Source of the DNA: Dongia_B sp035539075
Lineage (GTDB): Bacteria; Pseudomonadota; Alphaproteobacteria; Dongiales; Dongiaceae
Reading direction: 5' to 3'
DNA: 64,000 bases
NCBI GenBank assembly: GCA_035539075.1
Contig: DATLJB010000038.1
Location: 1 to 64,000 of the forward strand
Shown here: positions 9,702 to 18,015 of the stretch, in pieces
How positions within the stretch are numbered: position 1 is the first letter of the stretch
How the letters are laid out: each line of letters opens with the position of its first letter
Program-made: the position numbers and the translations under genes
Notes under the pieces: generated by a model
Seen by the model: only the letters and a program-made list of their open reading frames with translations
What the model was told of the DNA's origin: nothing
The model's database searches: none

Positions 9702-10616
9702 ATGACCCCATCCGCCTCCGCTCGTCCCGCCTCCATCCGTCCGCGGCGCTCCGTCCTTTATCTGCCGGGCAGCAATGCCCGGGCGCTGGAAAAGGCGCGG
9801 GAACTCCCGGCCGACGCGCTGATCCTCGATCTCGAGGACGCGGTGGCGCCCGAGGCCAAGGAATCGGCCCGCCAGATGGTCGCCGAAGCGGTCCGGACCA
9901 CTGATTTCGGGCATCGTGAAGTGGTGGTCCGGGTGAATGGACTGGATACGCCCTGGGGCCTAGCCGATGTGATGGCCATGGCGCGGATCGGTGCCGACGC
10001 CCTGCTGTTCCCCAAGATCCAGTCGCCCCAGGATGTGCGCACCGCCGTCGCTGCCTTGGACCGGGCCGGTGCTCCGGGATCACTGCCGGTCTGGATCATG
10101 GCGGAAACGCCGCGCTGCATTCTCGATATCGACGCCATCGCCAGCGCCAGCCATCGCCTGGCCTGCATCGTCGCGGGCACCTCCGACCTCACCCGGGAGC
10201 TGCGCGCCCGCCATACCGCCAGCCGCGACAGCGTTTACACCGCGCTGTCCCTGACCGTGCTCGCCGCCAGGGCGCATGGGCTGGATGTGCTGGACGGCGT
10301 CCATCTCGACCTCGGCGATGAAGCCGGGTTCGCCTTCACCTGCGAGCAGGGGCGCAATATGGGCTTCGACGGGAGAACGCTGATCCATCCGAAGCAGATC
10401 GACGTGGCCAATCGCGTCTTTGCCCCCACCGAAAAAGAGCTGGAACTGGCCCGCAGGGTTGTCGCCGCCTGGGATGAGGCGCGCGCCGCCGGCAAAGGCA
10501 TCTGCGTCGTCGACAACCGACTGATCGAAAAGCTGCATGTCGAGGAATTCGAACGCCTGCTGACGCTGGACGTCGCCATCGCGAAACTCGGCACCAAACC
10601 CGCCGCCGCGGCCTAG
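9702..10616 (+). CDS. HpcH/HpaI-family CoA-ester lyase (CitE/malyl-CoA lyase-like)
   Basis: A 304-residue CitE-like TIM-barrel lyase. RRSVLYLPGSNARALEKA is the family N-terminus with the CoA-binding arginine, DALILDLEDAVAPEAK provides metal/substrate acids, IMAETPRCILDI contains the metal-binding glutamate, and GRTLIHPKQIDVANRVF is the conserved C-terminal motif. Members cleave (3S)-malyl-CoA, citramalyl-CoA or citryl-CoA with Mg2+. No citrate lyase alpha or gamma subunits are nearby, so a stand-alone malyl-/beta-methylmalyl-CoA-type lyase is more likely than citrate lyase. ATG at 9702 chosen; the frame stays open upstream without family resemblance. Its stop codon is inside a 19-bp inverted repeat. 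Confidence 0.87.
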   Translation: MTPSASARPASIRPRRSVLYLPGSNARALEKARELPADALILDLEDAVAPEAKESARQMVAEAVRTTDFGHREVVVRVNGLDTPWGLADVMAMARIGADALLFPKIQSPQDVRTAVAALDRAGAPGSLPVWIMAETPRCILDIDAIASASHRLACIVAGTSDLTRELRARHTASRDSVYTALSLTVLAARAHGLDVLDGVHLDLGDEAGFAFTCEQGRNMGFDGRTLIHPKQIDVANRVFAPTEKELELARRVVAAWDEARAAGKGICVVDNRLIEKLHVEEFERLLTLDVAIAKLGTKPAAAA

Positions 10617-10671
10617 GCGCCGGCGGGGATCGCCGATGCGCAGGCCTGTAGTCGCCGGCGCCTAGGCCGCG
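10607..10671. terminator. 19-bp perfect inverted repeat between convergent genes
   Basis: Bases 10607-10625 pair without mismatch to 10653-10671, with a 27-base loop. The left arm contains the last codons and TAG stop of the CitE-like lyase gene; the right arm ends 14 bases before the stop of the convergent SPOR-protein gene. It is probably a bidirectional terminator, although no T tract follows on either strand and the stem is unusually long and GC-rich. Confidence 0.65.
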
Positions 10672-10684
10672 CCGAGTGGCGCTG

Positions 10685-11950
10685 TCATTGGCTGAGCGTG
10701 CAATAGGCTTGCTTCGACTGCAGGTCGCCGCAAATCTGCCGCAGCTTTTCCGGCTCCGCGCCGGTCGCGAAAAGGCGGATGGCAGGATCCTTGCCGGCGG
10801 AAACATAGAGCGGCTTCAGGCTCGTCAATTCCGGATAGGCGCCGTGCAGCGCCTTCCAGCCTTCGGCAGCGGCGCCGATGCCGGGATAACTCGCCAATTG
10901 AATCGCCGTGCCGGCCTTGGGCGCGACCGCCGTCGCCCTGGCGGCCGTGGGCTTTGTTGCCGGTTTTTCAACCGCCGAAGCCGCAGGCATTTTCGATTTC
11001 GCCCCGCTCACGTCGCTGGCCAATAGGGCAGTTCCGGGCATGTCGGAATTTGTCGCAGGCGGCTTCGCCGCGCCGGACTTGGCGATATCGCGCGCCTGCG
11101 TCTTTGGCGCAGTCGATGAGCTTATCTTCTGCACGGATGCCGTCGATCGATCCTTGCCGCTCTTCTGCTCCTTCCGCGGCGTATTGCGGGACGGCAGCGC
11201 TTGCGCCATGGCAGCGCCGGAAGGGGATGATGCCTTTTTCGGCGACGCAGGTCGCTGTGTTGCGCCGGCCGTTTGCGGTTGCGGCTTGCCCTTGGGTTTC
11301 TGGCGCTGAGGCGCCATGGGTTGCGGAACCGTCCGGGCCTTGGCTGATGCGATCGGCCTCGATGGCGTCCCCTCATGTTGTTTCTGTACCGGCGCCGCCG
11401 GCGGCATCGTGGCGCCGGATATCCCCGCCTGGCGATAAAGCGCTGCCTCCGCCCGTTCCAGAAGATAGAGCGCTTCCGGGCGTTGCATCATCAGCACCGG
11501 CGCGCCGCCGTCGAGCAGCGCGCTTTGCGTCGCCCTCTCCCCTGCTCCCAGCGTTTTACCCGGCACCAGCAGCAATGTAGCGAAGCTCTTGCCGGCGCAG
11601 GCGATCTGCAGCCGGCGGATCTCGCCGGGAACCGGCATCTTCATCCCGGCGGCTTCAGCGGAGACTTTGTCCTCAGTGAAGCCGGGCGAAAAACAGCGTC
11701 GTCCATTGACGTCGTTCACTTCACTGGCGCGGAGCAGGACGACAGCGCCGATATGCTGATCGCCCATATTCGCCTGCCGTGCGGCGACCGGAAAGACATT
11801 GGTGACGAACCAGGCCCCACTATAGGCCGCCGGCAGGGCCGAGGGTGCGGCGTTCGGCGCTTTCTCGGCAGCCGGGGCGGATGAGAGTCCGGAACATGCA
11901 AACGCCAGCAGGACAGCAGGAAAAAAAGCGATCGGCCGCAAGCTTGGCAT
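10685..11950 (-). CDS. Exported SPOR-domain protein
   Basis: A 421-residue protein with an N-terminal signal peptide (LRPIAFFPAVLLAFACSGLSS then APAAEKAP). Residues about 35-170 form a folded domain with several cysteines of unknown family, followed by about 170 residues rich in Ala, Pro, Ser, Thr and Lys that are probably disordered. The C-terminus (GTAIQLASYPGIGAAAEGWKAL through YCTLSQ) reads as a SPOR domain, which binds denuded septal peptidoglycan. The cysteine in the signal region could be a lipobox, but the -3 residue is not standard. It lies 10 bases after the carbonic anhydrase gene on the same strand, implying one transcript. Confidence 0.7.
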   Translation of the reverse strand: MPSLRPIAFFPAVLLAFACSGLSSAPAAEKAPNAAPSALPAAYSGAWFVTNVFPVAARQANMGDQHIGAVVLLRASEVNDVNGRRCFSPGFTEDKVSAEAAGMKMPVPGEIRRLQIACAGKSFATLLLVPGKTLGAGERATQSALLDGGAPVLMMQRPEALYLLERAEAALYRQAGISGATMPPAAPVQKQHEGTPSRPIASAKARTVPQPMAPQRQKPKGKPQPQTAGATQRPASPKKASSPSGAAMAQALPSRNTPRKEQKSGKDRSTASVQKISSSTAPKTQARDIAKSGAAKPPATNSDMPGTALLASDVSGAKSKMPAASAVEKPATKPTAARATAVAPKAGTAIQLASYPGIGAAAEGWKALHGAYPELTSLKPLYVSAGKDPAIRLFATGAEPEKLRQICGDLQSKQAYCTLSQ

Positions 11951-11960
11951 TTTCCCCTCG

Positions 11961-12770
11961 CTAGAAGAAATCGATCGTTACGTCGCGGCTGCCCAAAGAC
12001 TGCAGCGGACGGGCGTTCATGGGAAACAGTCGCGCAAAGCTTTCGATCTGGCCGATACCGGCCTCGATCGGATCACGGAAGACGATCCAATCGACAATTT
12101 CGCTGCAGGGCGGCGTGGTCAGCGAGCCGGCATATTGATAGGTCGCCGCGGCATTCGGCATCATTTCGCCGAGATCGATGGCGCCGTTGAGCGCTGCCGT
12201 GCCCGGCTTGGCGGGCGCGCGGGCCAGGATACGGCCCAGGAGATCGTTGGCGCGGCCGGGCCGTATCATCACGCCCAGCACGGCCAAGCCGCCGCCGCTT
12301 GCCGCCTTGTGAACGAAGTGCGCTTCCAGGGGCCAGCGTTTGCCGGCCAGCGCATGTTCGCTGGGATGATGAAAATGCAGTTGCAGAAAATCAAACCGGC
12401 GGTCGCCGCGTGTCAGGGCAGCGGGAGCCGCGCCGGGCTCCGGATCCAACTGGATCGTATGACCGTTATTCGTGACCTTGGCCTGGAAGGGATGCCAGTC
12501 AAGGACAACATCCGGGCTCGATCCGAGATGTGCTGATGCGAGATCGATGGGGGATTGGCGTTTGCCCTGGCTGCAGACCTGATAGTCGGGCGCCAGCTGT
12601 CCCCAATGCGAGGGACCGGCCTCCCCCTGATAGGTCCAGCCATGCGCCTTGCCGGAGGCGGAGGCGATGCGGCCGGCCCCCTGCAGCCAAAGCGAACTGC
12701 TCGCTGCGGCCATGCCCAGGCCCAACCGCTGCAAAATTCGGCGACGCGTCAATGTCCGGTCGGTCATCAT
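11961..12770 (-). CDS. Alpha-type carbonic anhydrase, exported
   Basis: A 269-residue periplasmic alpha-carbonic anhydrase. The three zinc histidines are His132 and His134 in LQLHFHHPSEH and His151 in EAHFVH; the proton-relay Glu of PSEH is kept. TTPPCSEIVDWIVF and RQSPIDL are further family motifs, and a cysteine early (YQVCSQG) can pair with that of TPPC. The N-terminus LTRRRILQRLGLGMAAA looks like a twin-arginine signal. It interconverts CO2 and bicarbonate outside the cytoplasm. First gene of a two-gene unit with the SPOR-domain protein. Confidence 0.92.
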   Translation of the reverse strand: MMTDRTLTRRRILQRLGLGMAAASSSLWLQGAGRIASASGKAHGWTYQGEAGPSHWGQLAPDYQVCSQGKRQSPIDLASAHLGSSPDVVLDWHPFQAKVTNNGHTIQLDPEPGAAPAALTRGDRRFDFLQLHFHHPSEHALAGKRWPLEAHFVHKAASGGGLAVLGVMIRPGRANDLLGRILARAPAKPGTAALNGAIDLGEMMPNAAATYQYAGSLTTPPCSEIVDWIVFRDPIEAGIGQIESFARLFPMNARPLQSLGSRDVTIDFF

Positions 12771-12897
12771 CTCTCTGCCGCGCTGAAATCGCGCCGCTCA
12801 AGCCTAGGCAGGCAAGCTTAAGAGACCGTGAACACGCGTTACGGCGGCTAAAGCATCTAAAAAACGGGGAATCCGGCGCCGGGATCCGGCGCTACGA

Positions 12898-13635
12898 TCA
12901 GGCCGCGCTTTCGCGGCGTCGGCTGATGAGGCCGATCCAGCGTTGCGTGACGGTCCGACAGAATTCGGTCGCCGCCCGGCCGTGCCGGCCGAGTTCCTCA
13001 CGTGCCTGGGTGAGCTTCCGGCTGCCGACCTCCTCGCCGAAGCGCTGAATGATGACATGGCCGAATTTGTTGATCCAGGTATCGGCCAGCTCCTCCGATA
13101 CCTCAAAATGGCATTGGAAACCGTAGGTCGTCTCGCCATAGCGAAAAGCCTGGTTGGCGCAGGTCGAGCCGGTCATCAGGCGAAGCCCCGATTCCGGCAG
13201 ACCGAACGTGTCTTCATGCCATTGCATGATGCGCTGATGGGGCTGCAGTCCATTGAGCAGCCTGTCCTGCTGCCCCTCGGACGTGATCTCGATCGGCAAA
13301 TATCCGTATTCAAACTCCTCGTTGCGCCGCACCGTGGCGCCGAAGGCGCGGGCCAGCAGCTGCCCGCCAAGGCAAAGCCCCAGCATCGGCTTCGCTTGAG
13401 CATGGAATTCGCGCAGCAGGTCAAGCATCGGCACAAAGCTGGGATAGTTGGCATCATCGCCGGCATGTTGCGGTCCGCCCAGGATGACAGCGGCGTCGTA
13501 ATCGTGCGGCGAAGCCGGCAGGGCATCGCCCGCATGCGGCAGAATGGTCGTCAAGCGCCCGCCCGCGGCGGTGATGTGCTCGCCCACCAGCGAAACCGGT
13601 GAAGCGGCATCGTTTTGAATGACCAGAACCTGCAT
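12898..13635 (-). CDS. Class I glutamine amidotransferase-like protein
   Basis: A 245-residue single-domain class I amidotransferase (GMP-synthase-like GATase1). The nucleophile is Cys88 in MLGLCLGGQLLARAFG; His176 and Glu178 of FQCHFEVSE complete the triad. ILGGPQHAGDD forms the oxyanion loop. The ATG giving MQVLVIQND is chosen because residues upstream in the same frame do not fit the family. Stand-alone members hydrolyse glutamine or act on gamma-glutamyl compounds. It follows the ATP-grasp gene by about 150 bases on the same strand, so it may supply ammonia to, or process the product of, that ligase; this is inference. Confidence 0.85.
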   Translation of the reverse strand: MQVLVIQNDAASPVSLVGEHITAAGGRLTTILPHAGDALPASPHDYDAAVILGGPQHAGDDANYPSFVPMLDLLREFHAQAKPMLGLCLGGQLLARAFGATVRRNEEFEYGYLPIEITSEGQQDRLLNGLQPHQRIMQWHEDTFGLPESGLRLMTGSTCANQAFRYGETTYGFQCHFEVSEELADTWINKFGHVIIQRFGEEVGSRKLTQAREELGRHGRAATEFCRTVTQRWIGLISRRRESAA

Positions 13636-13787
13636 TGATATCCCCCGCACTTCGCCGCCATCCCGACATCCGCTTGGATGCGGCTTGCCTGGAATGGATC
13701 GGGGGATGATGGCGAAGGCCGCAAAGCCTTGCAACCCGGCGAGGCGCAAGGCAGACCTTCGAAATCGGAAACCATCCCGCTCCGGGT

Positions 13788-15122
13788 TCAGGCCGGCGAG
13801 CGGGTTCCCATCCGGGGCGGCAAATTGAAGCCGGCATGGTTGCCCAGCCGCGCCAGATGCTGGCTGAGAAGCGGTGCCAAAGGCGATTCGCCGATCATCT
13901 GCCGGTGCACGCGCTGCAGGAAATGGGTGTCGGGATAGGCGTTGCCCTCGATGATGACCGGCCCCTCCGCCGTCAGCGCGATATCCCAGCCGATCACCGT
14001 CCGATCGATCAGCACGCGGTGGCCGGCCTCGGCGAGGGTGGCGATCTGCGGCCATTGCGCGATCAATCGCCCGGCGACCGGGGCGCTGGTCTCGGGATGG
14101 CGGTCCCACCATGCATCGGGAGCGAAATGATGGTCATCGCAAAGCTGGTCGAGCCGGCCGGAAGCCAAGTCAACCCGCGCGGCGTATTCCACCTTCTGCT
14201 GCCAGCGCGGTTCCAGCTTTCCAAGAATGCGCAACATGGCATGCGTAATATGCGGGCGTTGCCGATCATCCAGACAGGTGAATACCCGGAATACCATCAG
14301 CGAATCCTGCGCCATATCGGCAATGTCCGGATGGTTGGTCAATTTCGGCTGCACCAGGAGCGGTTCGCGCATCGAACGGCTGGTGATGTGATGGATGACA
14401 TCGGCCCGGCTCAATTCGCGTCCATGCCTGTTGCAATAGAGATCCTCGCCGAGCCAGGTGAACCATTCGACGCCGCGAGCGCCACGGGCCTGAACCGGCT
14501 TGATGAAGATGTCGCGGTCCAGGCTGCGGAAATCGCTCTCCTCATCGCCGCTGGACGAGAACGACCACTTGCCTGCCGCCACGACACCAATGATATCCGC
14601 CACCGGCAGTCCGGCTGCTTTGCAATGCAGGGTGAAAGCATGCTTGTTGCCGAGGCTGACGCGGCGGCCATAGATCTTCGGCTGCAGCCAGTGCAATTGC
14701 TTCATCAGCCCGTTCTTGATTTCGTCGCGGCCGACATAGTCGTCACCCGCCGCGACGCCATTGGGCAATTCATAAAGCTGCGAGGAATAGTAGATGGAGG
14801 GATCGGTCCGGTAGCGATGCATGAGCAGCCATTGCGCCGACAATTGCCGCGAGAGCGTTACGCCGCGCAGACGATAGACCGCATTCCAATTGCGCAAGGT
14901 GAAGAAGGCCAGCCGCAGGGTGTAATAGCAGGGGATCAGGATATGCTGCCCCACACCGCTCGCCGGATCGAGCAGATTCTTCGGCCGCAGGCAGCTGCGG
15001 CGATAGATTTCGCGGCACCAGGCGCCGATGCCGCGCCGCTTCGCCCCTGCCGGCGGAAATTCGACAAATCCCGTTGGCGAAGTCAAGGCCGGGCGGGATA
15101 TGCGGGAGAGGTCTTGGGCCAT
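13788..15122 (-). CDS. ATP-grasp enzyme, sugar-transfer-associated type
   Basis: A 444-residue protein of the ATP-grasp type found beside sugar-transfer genes. KHAFTLHCKAAGLPV opens the ATP-grasp fold; DIFIKPVQARGARGVEWF carries the ATP-binding lysine and glycine-rich loop; EPLLVQPKLTNHPDI is the hinge; IEGNAYPDTHFLQ holds the Mg2+-binding Glu and Asn. The N-terminal 110 residues contain hydrophobic stretches that may dock on the membrane. Such enzymes are predicted to ligate a carboxylate to an amine or thiol on a glycan or small molecule. The neighbouring amidotransferase and the absence of glycosyltransferases leave the substrate open. Confidence 0.75.
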   Translation of the reverse strand: MAQDLSRISRPALTSPTGFVEFPPAGAKRRGIGAWCREIYRRSCLRPKNLLDPASGVGQHILIPCYYTLRLAFFTLRNWNAVYRLRGVTLSRQLSAQWLLMHRYRTDPSIYYSSQLYELPNGVAAGDDYVGRDEIKNGLMKQLHWLQPKIYGRRVSLGNKHAFTLHCKAAGLPVADIIGVVAAGKWSFSSSGDEESDFRSLDRDIFIKPVQARGARGVEWFTWLGEDLYCNRHGRELSRADVIHHITSRSMREPLLVQPKLTNHPDIADMAQDSLMVFRVFTCLDDRQRPHITHAMLRILGKLEPRWQQKVEYAARVDLASGRLDQLCDDHHFAPDAWWDRHPETSAPVAGRLIAQWPQIATLAEAGHRVLIDRTVIGWDIALTAEGPVIIEGNAYPDTHFLQRVHRQMIGESPLAPLLSQHLARLGNHAGFNLPPRMGTRSPA

Positions 15123-15342
15123 AACAGCGTTCCAGTCAGAGTGTCGCGGGTTTGTATCGGCATTTGATTCAAATGATGCGGGCCATCATGAACGGAGAAT
15201 CTAACTCCGCGCTGTCGCTATCATTAAATTTGTGCGGCAGGCAAACGACACCACGACGCGACGAAGGAATCCCATCTCATTGCCGCCGAGCCTGCGCTTT
15301 CCACTCGCCGTGAAGCACCACGTCACCGCAGGCACCCTGTCG

Positions 15343-16827
15343 TCAGACTGACAAGATACGATCCGACGGCAATGTGACGATCGCCGTAGTGCCCTCTCCC
15401 GGGGCACTTTCCAGATCAAGGCTGCCGCCGTGGCGCTCCATCAGCAGACGGCTCAGCGACAGGCCAAGGCCGGTACCCGCCGTCGTGCGATTGAGTGTGT
15501 TCGATACCTGTACGAAAGGCATGAAGACCCGCTGCAGATCCTCGGGCGCGATACCGATGCCATGGTCGACCACGCGGATCGTCAATTGATTGGCAAGATC
15601 GAGATGGGCCGTGACGGCGATTTTCGTTCCCGAGGGTGAAAACTTGATGGCGTTAGACAGCAGGTTGATGAGGACTTGACGCAGGCGGCGCTCGTCGCCG
15701 CTGATCATCACCTCAGGTATCGATGAGACCTCGATCTCGACGCCGTAATTGGTCGCCTGGCCGGAGGCGATGCGGCTCGCGGCCATGACCAGACGCGGCA
15801 GAGCGATCGGCTCCATCACGATCTCCATGCGGTCCGCTTCCAGTTTCGAGTAATCGAGAATGTCGTTGATCAGAGCGAGCAGATGCTGGCCGCTGCTGCG
15901 GATATCGCCGAGATATTCGCCCAACCGCTCCGGCATGCGGTTGGCCGAGGCATCGATCAGGAGCAATTCGGAAAAGCCGATGATGGCATTCAGCGGCGTC
16001 CTGAGCTCATGACTCATGGTCGCCAGGAACTGCGATTTAGCCTTGTTGGCGGAAGCGGCGTGGCGGCGGGCTGCTTCCAATTCGGTGGCGTGCAGATGCG
16101 CCTGTTCGACGGTGCGCTCCAGCAGCAGCATCATGGTGCCGATGGCTGCATAGCGGCCGTTTTTCGTAATAACGAAGCCCGTGCCGATTGCCTCCGGGTG
16201 ATCAAAGGCGATCAGGGCCTTGATACGGTCGATCGTCGTCGAAATATCGACCGCGAGCGGGCGCGTATTGACCAGCGGGGCGATCGGCCGGCGGTTATAG
16301 ACGTCATACCAGAGCGGCTGGGAGAACTGGAACAGCAGCCGGTCACGCTCGATGATGCCGAGCAGCGCCCCCTCGGGATCGACCACCGCCAGGATCGGCA
16401 GCGAGGGATTTGCGGAAAACAGCTCCATCACTTCGCCGCCGGTCATCTCCGCGGCAATCGACGGCGCCGCCAGGGCAACGTCGTTCGCGGTGTAATGAGC
16501 GACGCCGATTTCCGCCCGCGGCGGTTCGATCCGTCCTTCCGGCTCGCCCTGCTTCGACGAGCCGCCTGCAGGGATTGCGCTGGCCTGCGCGGCAGTTAAC
16601 TGCAGAGGGTGACGACCCGTCAGCCCGGCCGCGCCAGGGACAGAGCAGGGCACAGCGTCATCTGCCAGCAGCAGCCTCTGGCGGCCGGCTTCCGGCGGGT
16701 GTCTTAACTGTGCGAGCGGCATCCGGGGCCCAAACCCTGCAGATGAATCCTCGTCCATGAGCAGATCCGATTGCTGTGCTTCAGGATCGGCGGGCACTTG
16801 CCTCCCTTGTGACACCTCGGCGTTCAT
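15343..16827 (-). CDS. Soluble CBS-domain sensor histidine kinase
   Basis: A 494-residue kinase with no membrane segment. About 110 disordered N-terminal residues precede a CBS-like pair (LPILAVVDPEGALLGIIERDRLL, then YNRRPIAPLVNTRPLAVD and the second copy to about residue 235), a coiled coil, and the HisKA phospho-acceptor in SQFLATMSHELRTPLNAIIGF. The HATPase has N box NLLSNAIKFSP, G1 DHGIGI and G2 GTGLGLSLS. CBS pairs usually bind adenine nucleotides, so it may sense energy status. No response regulator is adjacent. It lies upstream of the ATP-grasp gene, separated by 220 bases. Confidence 0.88.
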   Translation of the reverse strand: MNAEVSQGRQVPADPEAQQSDLLMDEDSSAGFGPRMPLAQLRHPPEAGRQRLLLADDAVPCSVPGAAGLTGRHPLQLTAAQASAIPAGGSSKQGEPEGRIEPPRAEIGVAHYTANDVALAAPSIAAEMTGGEVMELFSANPSLPILAVVDPEGALLGIIERDRLLFQFSQPLWYDVYNRRPIAPLVNTRPLAVDISTTIDRIKALIAFDHPEAIGTGFVITKNGRYAAIGTMMLLLERTVEQAHLHATELEAARRHAASANKAKSQFLATMSHELRTPLNAIIGFSELLLIDASANRMPERLGEYLGDIRSSGQHLLALINDILDYSKLEADRMEIVMEPIALPRLVMAASRIASGQATNYGVEIEVSSIPEVMISGDERRLRQVLINLLSNAIKFSPSGTKIAVTAHLDLANQLTIRVVDHGIGIAPEDLQRVFMPFVQVSNTLNRTTAGTGLGLSLSRLLMERHGGSLDLESAPGEGTTAIVTLPSDRILSV

Positions 16828-17151
16828 GGGCGGTAACTCCCGCGACTAACTATCGGTCGGTAAAGCCCGGAGGAAAGCCCTGGACGCCCCCTCCCCGGCT
16901 GGCCCCCGCTGCCTGTTGCGGAGAAACTGAGCCGGGCGGCACCTTACCGGCCGATCGCGTCAGTTGTGTGACAACGACGTTACGAACTCACATGGGAATA
17001 TGTAAAAGAGAGGTTTCGGCCCGCCAGCCAGGAGGCGCTGCAGATGGCTCAAGCGCAGAGGACCGGGCATCCGACCGACAGCGCGACCGAATGATCGGGA
17101 TGCGAAAGTGACCGGTAAACAGGCAGCGGTGACGGCGCCGGCCCAGCCGTC
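16828..17151. other. Intergenic region with GTTGT-GTG-ACAAC dyad
   Basis: The 324-base gap lies between the CBS kinase (minus, start at 16827) and the metallopeptidase (minus, end at 17152). It holds a dyad GTTGT-GTG-ACAAC at 16963-16975, flanked by CGTC and GACG that pair if one A is bulged, a possible operator about 136 bases upstream of the kinase start. Nothing else recognisable. Confidence 0.4.
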
Positions 17152-17946
17152 TCAGCGCCCGTAGCGGTAGAGCTCAGTGCCGTTTTCCTCGAGCCAGTCG
17201 CGCGAGGCATTCACGGTGCGGCAGAGTTCGCCGCAGAGCTTCCAGAAACGCGGGCCGTGATTCATTTCACGCAGATGCGCGACCTCATGTGAGATCACGT
17301 AGTCCATCACGTGGCGGGGCGCGAAGATCAATCGCCATGAGAACGACAATTCGCCTTCGCTGGTGCAACTGCCCCAACGGCTCTTGGTATCGCGGATGGT
17401 GATGCGCTTGACCTTCTTGCCGACCTGTTCCGCCTTGGCATAAGCGCGCGCTTCGATCTCGCGGCGCGCCTCCAGCTTCAACCATTCCGAAACGCGGCGC
17501 GGCAGATGCATTTCCTGGCCAGCCACATGGATTTCCTGATCCTCGCACCAGACCACGCCGCGCGCCGTCGGGCGATGACGGATGCGATGATCGAGACCGA
17601 GAAAGGGAATAACGGCGCCATGTTCGAACGGCACCGTTTCCGGCAACTGATCGAGCCGCTCGGCAATCCATTCCTTGTTGGAAAGGACGAAACGCTTGCC
17701 TTCGTCACGCGAGGTGCGTTTTGGCAGCACCACGACAATACGCGAAGAACCATAATCAAGACGCATAATGATGCGTCGCGCCCGCTGGTTCTGCTGGAAA
17801 ACCAGCGGAACGCTGCGATCGGTGAAATTGAGCATCTGCACATCAGAGGCTTCCGCCATCGGGCGGCGCTTGCCGCGCGCGCCCAAGGACTTGGCGGCAG
17901 TCTTCTTCGGTGCGATTTTCTCGCGACTTTTCGGGACTTTCCGCAT
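17152..17946 (-). CDS. YgjP/SprT-like M48-type metallopeptidase (DUF45)
   Basis: A 264-residue protein with the zinc motif HEVAH (His220, Glu221, His224) and a following His230 in MNHGPRFW, the DUF45/YgjP pattern. DTKSRWGSCTSEGELSFSWRLIFAPRHVMDYV is the conserved strand-helix block preceding it. The first 35 residues are very basic and probably flexible. Family members are cytoplasmic and related to SprT/Wss1 proteases; the physiological reaction in bacteria is not settled. Single gene; the Ada-type gene ends 70 bases from its start on the same strand. Start at 17946 gives a Lys/Arg-rich tail; the ATG at residue 30 (MAEASDVQML) is a possible alternative. Confidence 0.85.
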   Translation of the reverse strand: MRKVPKSREKIAPKKTAAKSLGARGKRRPMAEASDVQMLNFTDRSVPLVFQQNQRARRIIMRLDYGSSRIVVVLPKRTSRDEGKRFVLSNKEWIAERLDQLPETVPFEHGAVIPFLGLDHRIRHRPTARGVVWCEDQEIHVAGQEMHLPRRVSEWLKLEARREIEARAYAKAEQVGKKVKRITIRDTKSRWGSCTSEGELSFSWRLIFAPRHVMDYVISHEVAHLREMNHGPRFWKLCGELCRTVNASRDWLEENGTELYRYGR

Positions 17947-18015
17947 GCCTGCATCAATTCTCTGGAGGACGTCGTGCAGGCAGTCTAGGCGCCTTCAAAG
18001 CGCCACTTCAACCAC

